The position numbers and the translations under genes are program-made. DNA of 6,792 bases, taken from assembly GCA_002070755.1 (NCBI GenBank), contig MWDY01000133.1, positions 1-6,792 on the forward strand, read 5' to 3'. Under the pieces are notes generated by a model. The model worked only from the letters and a program-made list of their open reading frames with translations. It ran no database searches and had not been told where the DNA came from. The DNA is from Spirochaetes bacterium ADurb.Bin110. Its GTDB lineage: Bacteria > Spirochaetota > Spirochaetia > Treponematales > Rectinemataceae. Shown here piece by piece: positions 6,342-6,792 of this stretch; position 1 is the first letter of the stretch; each line of letters begins with the position of its first letter.

Positions 6342-6444
6342 TGTATTTTATGGTGCATAACTGAAGTCTTTGAGTCAATACCGCATGGCGCATTTCAATT
6401 TCTTTCATTTCAGGATATACTATCAAAAAGGGATTTGAACTTAT
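6342..6444. other. Divergent intergenic region between the propeller gene and cdd
   Basis: 103 bases, AT-rich, between divergent starts. The cdd side carries a plausible -10 element. On the propeller side I find no well-spaced -35/-10 pair: TAAAAT (6345-6350) lies too close to the start codon to give a normal leader, and TTGACT (6371-6376, minus strand) has no -10 at 16-18 bases. No clear operator palindrome is visible. Confidence 0.6.
6393..6421 (+). promoter_or_regulatory. Possible promoter for cdd
   Basis: TATACT at 6416-6421 matches 5 of 6 bases of the sigma-70 -10. The hexamer 17 bases upstream, TTTCAA (6393-6398), is a poor -35 (3 of 6). Transcription would start near 6428, giving a leader of about 17 bases that contains AAAGGGA, the only Shine-Dalgarno-like sequence before the cdd ATG (gap about 11 bases). 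Confidence 0.35.
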
Positions 6445-6792
6445 ATGAAAGTGGAATATACTTCTCTATTCAAGCAAGCTCTCAAGGCCTGTGAACAGAG
6501 TTATGCGCCTTATTCTAAGTTTAGAGTCGGCGCGGCATTGCTCTGCGAAGATGGTAGCATCATTACTGGTATAAATGTCGAAAACCGTAGCTTTGGCTTG
6601 ACAATCTGCGCAGAGCGCAATGCAATGGCCGCGGCCATCGCTGCTGGCAAGAGGAAATTCAAAGCACTGGTCATAGCAACACCTGACGCAGATTACCCCG
6701 TCAGCCCTTGCGGAGCATGTCGGCAAGTGATATCTGAGTTCATGCCTCCCTCCGCCCCGGTAATTTTCGGCAATAGCGAAGATTCATATATA
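6445..6792 (+). CDS. cdd: Cytidine deaminase (3' end cut by the window)
   Basis: Translating plus frame 1 from the ATG at 6445 gives 116 codons open to the window edge; the complete protein is normally about 130 residues, so only a short C-terminal part is missing. It deaminates cytidine and deoxycytidine to uridine and deoxyuridine in pyrimidine salvage, in the cytosol, with one zinc ion. Diagnostic features are YAPYSKFRVGAAL (20-32), NVEN (44-47, nucleoside-binding), TICAERNA (53-60) with zinc ligand C55 and proton shuttle E57, and PCGACRQ (88-94) with zinc ligands C89 and C92. All are intact. The two-cysteine PCxxC arrangement and short length place it with the tetrameric type rather than the dimeric E. 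coli type. It is transcribed away from the minus-strand block, after a 103-base gap. Confidence 0.96.
   Translation, partial: MKVEYTSLFKQALKACEQSYAPYSKFRVGAALLCEDGSIITGINVENRSFGLTICAERNAMAAAIAAGKRKFKALVIATPDADYPVSPCGACRQVISEFMPPSAPVIFGNSEDSYI

Noticed and set aside
6157..6426. Minus-strand open frame of 89 codons overlapping the propeller start in another frame
   Set aside because: It overlaps the membrane anchor and first strands of the propeller gene, has no recognisable domain, and its sequence is what out-of-frame reading of that gene gives.
6466..6726. Minus-strand open frame of 86 codons, rich in cysteine
   Set aside because: It is the antisense of cdd; its cysteines come from reading conserved cdd codons backwards. 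The plus-strand cdd frame has complete catalytic motifs.
1..6792. CRISPR arrays, insertion sequences, integrases, riboswitches or defence genes
   Set aside because: I looked for direct repeats, transposase or recombinase motifs and structured leaders and found none; every gap is shorter than about 105 bases and the genes look native.

Overview
The window is compact, chromosomal-looking bacterial sequence with moderate-to-low G+C (mid-40s per cent by eye). It holds a tRNA-Val at the left edge, seven genes on the minus strand, and the first part of a divergent cytidine deaminase gene at the right edge. No intergenic gap exceeds about 105 bases. I see no insertion sequence, phage gene, CRISPR array or toxin-antitoxin pair. 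The gene set fits a diderm bacterium. The plant-type phosphoglycerate mutase, the catalytically dead M23-like exported protein and the class IV (CYTH) cyclase together make me lean to a spirochaete of the Treponema/Spirochaeta group. That placement is inference from protein flavour, not proof.

Layout from left to right: tRNA-Val(UAC) on the plus strand at 2-75. Then on the minus strand: a CYTH/class IV adenylyl cyclase (97-660), cofactor-independent phosphoglycerate mutase gpmI (668-2338), adenine phosphoribosyltransferase apt (2415-2975), a small unrecognised exported or membrane protein (3064-3495), a YggS/PLPBP pyridoxal-phosphate protein (3496-4230), a secreted pseudo-M23 (LytM-like) protein (4273-5253) and a membrane-anchored beta-propeller protein (5250-6341). 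A 103-base divergent gap follows, then cdd on the plus strand from 6445, cut by the window edge.

The minus-strand genes are read from right to left. The propeller and pseudo-M23 genes are coupled by an ATGA overlap. yggS and the small membrane protein abut exactly (TAAATG). gpmI and the cyclase are 7 bases apart. The only plausible internal promoter I found lies just upstream of apt, next to a 5' hairpin, so the block may be two transcripts: an envelope part (propeller, pseudo-M23, yggS, small membrane protein) and a metabolic part (apt, gpmI, cyclase).

Most genes are ordinary housekeeping. The part least explained by known biology is the envelope trio around yggS: an anchored beta-propeller, an exported LytM-like protein without its zinc ligands, and a small exported hydrophobic protein. 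I found no clear sign of a wholly new system, and that trio is the best candidate.
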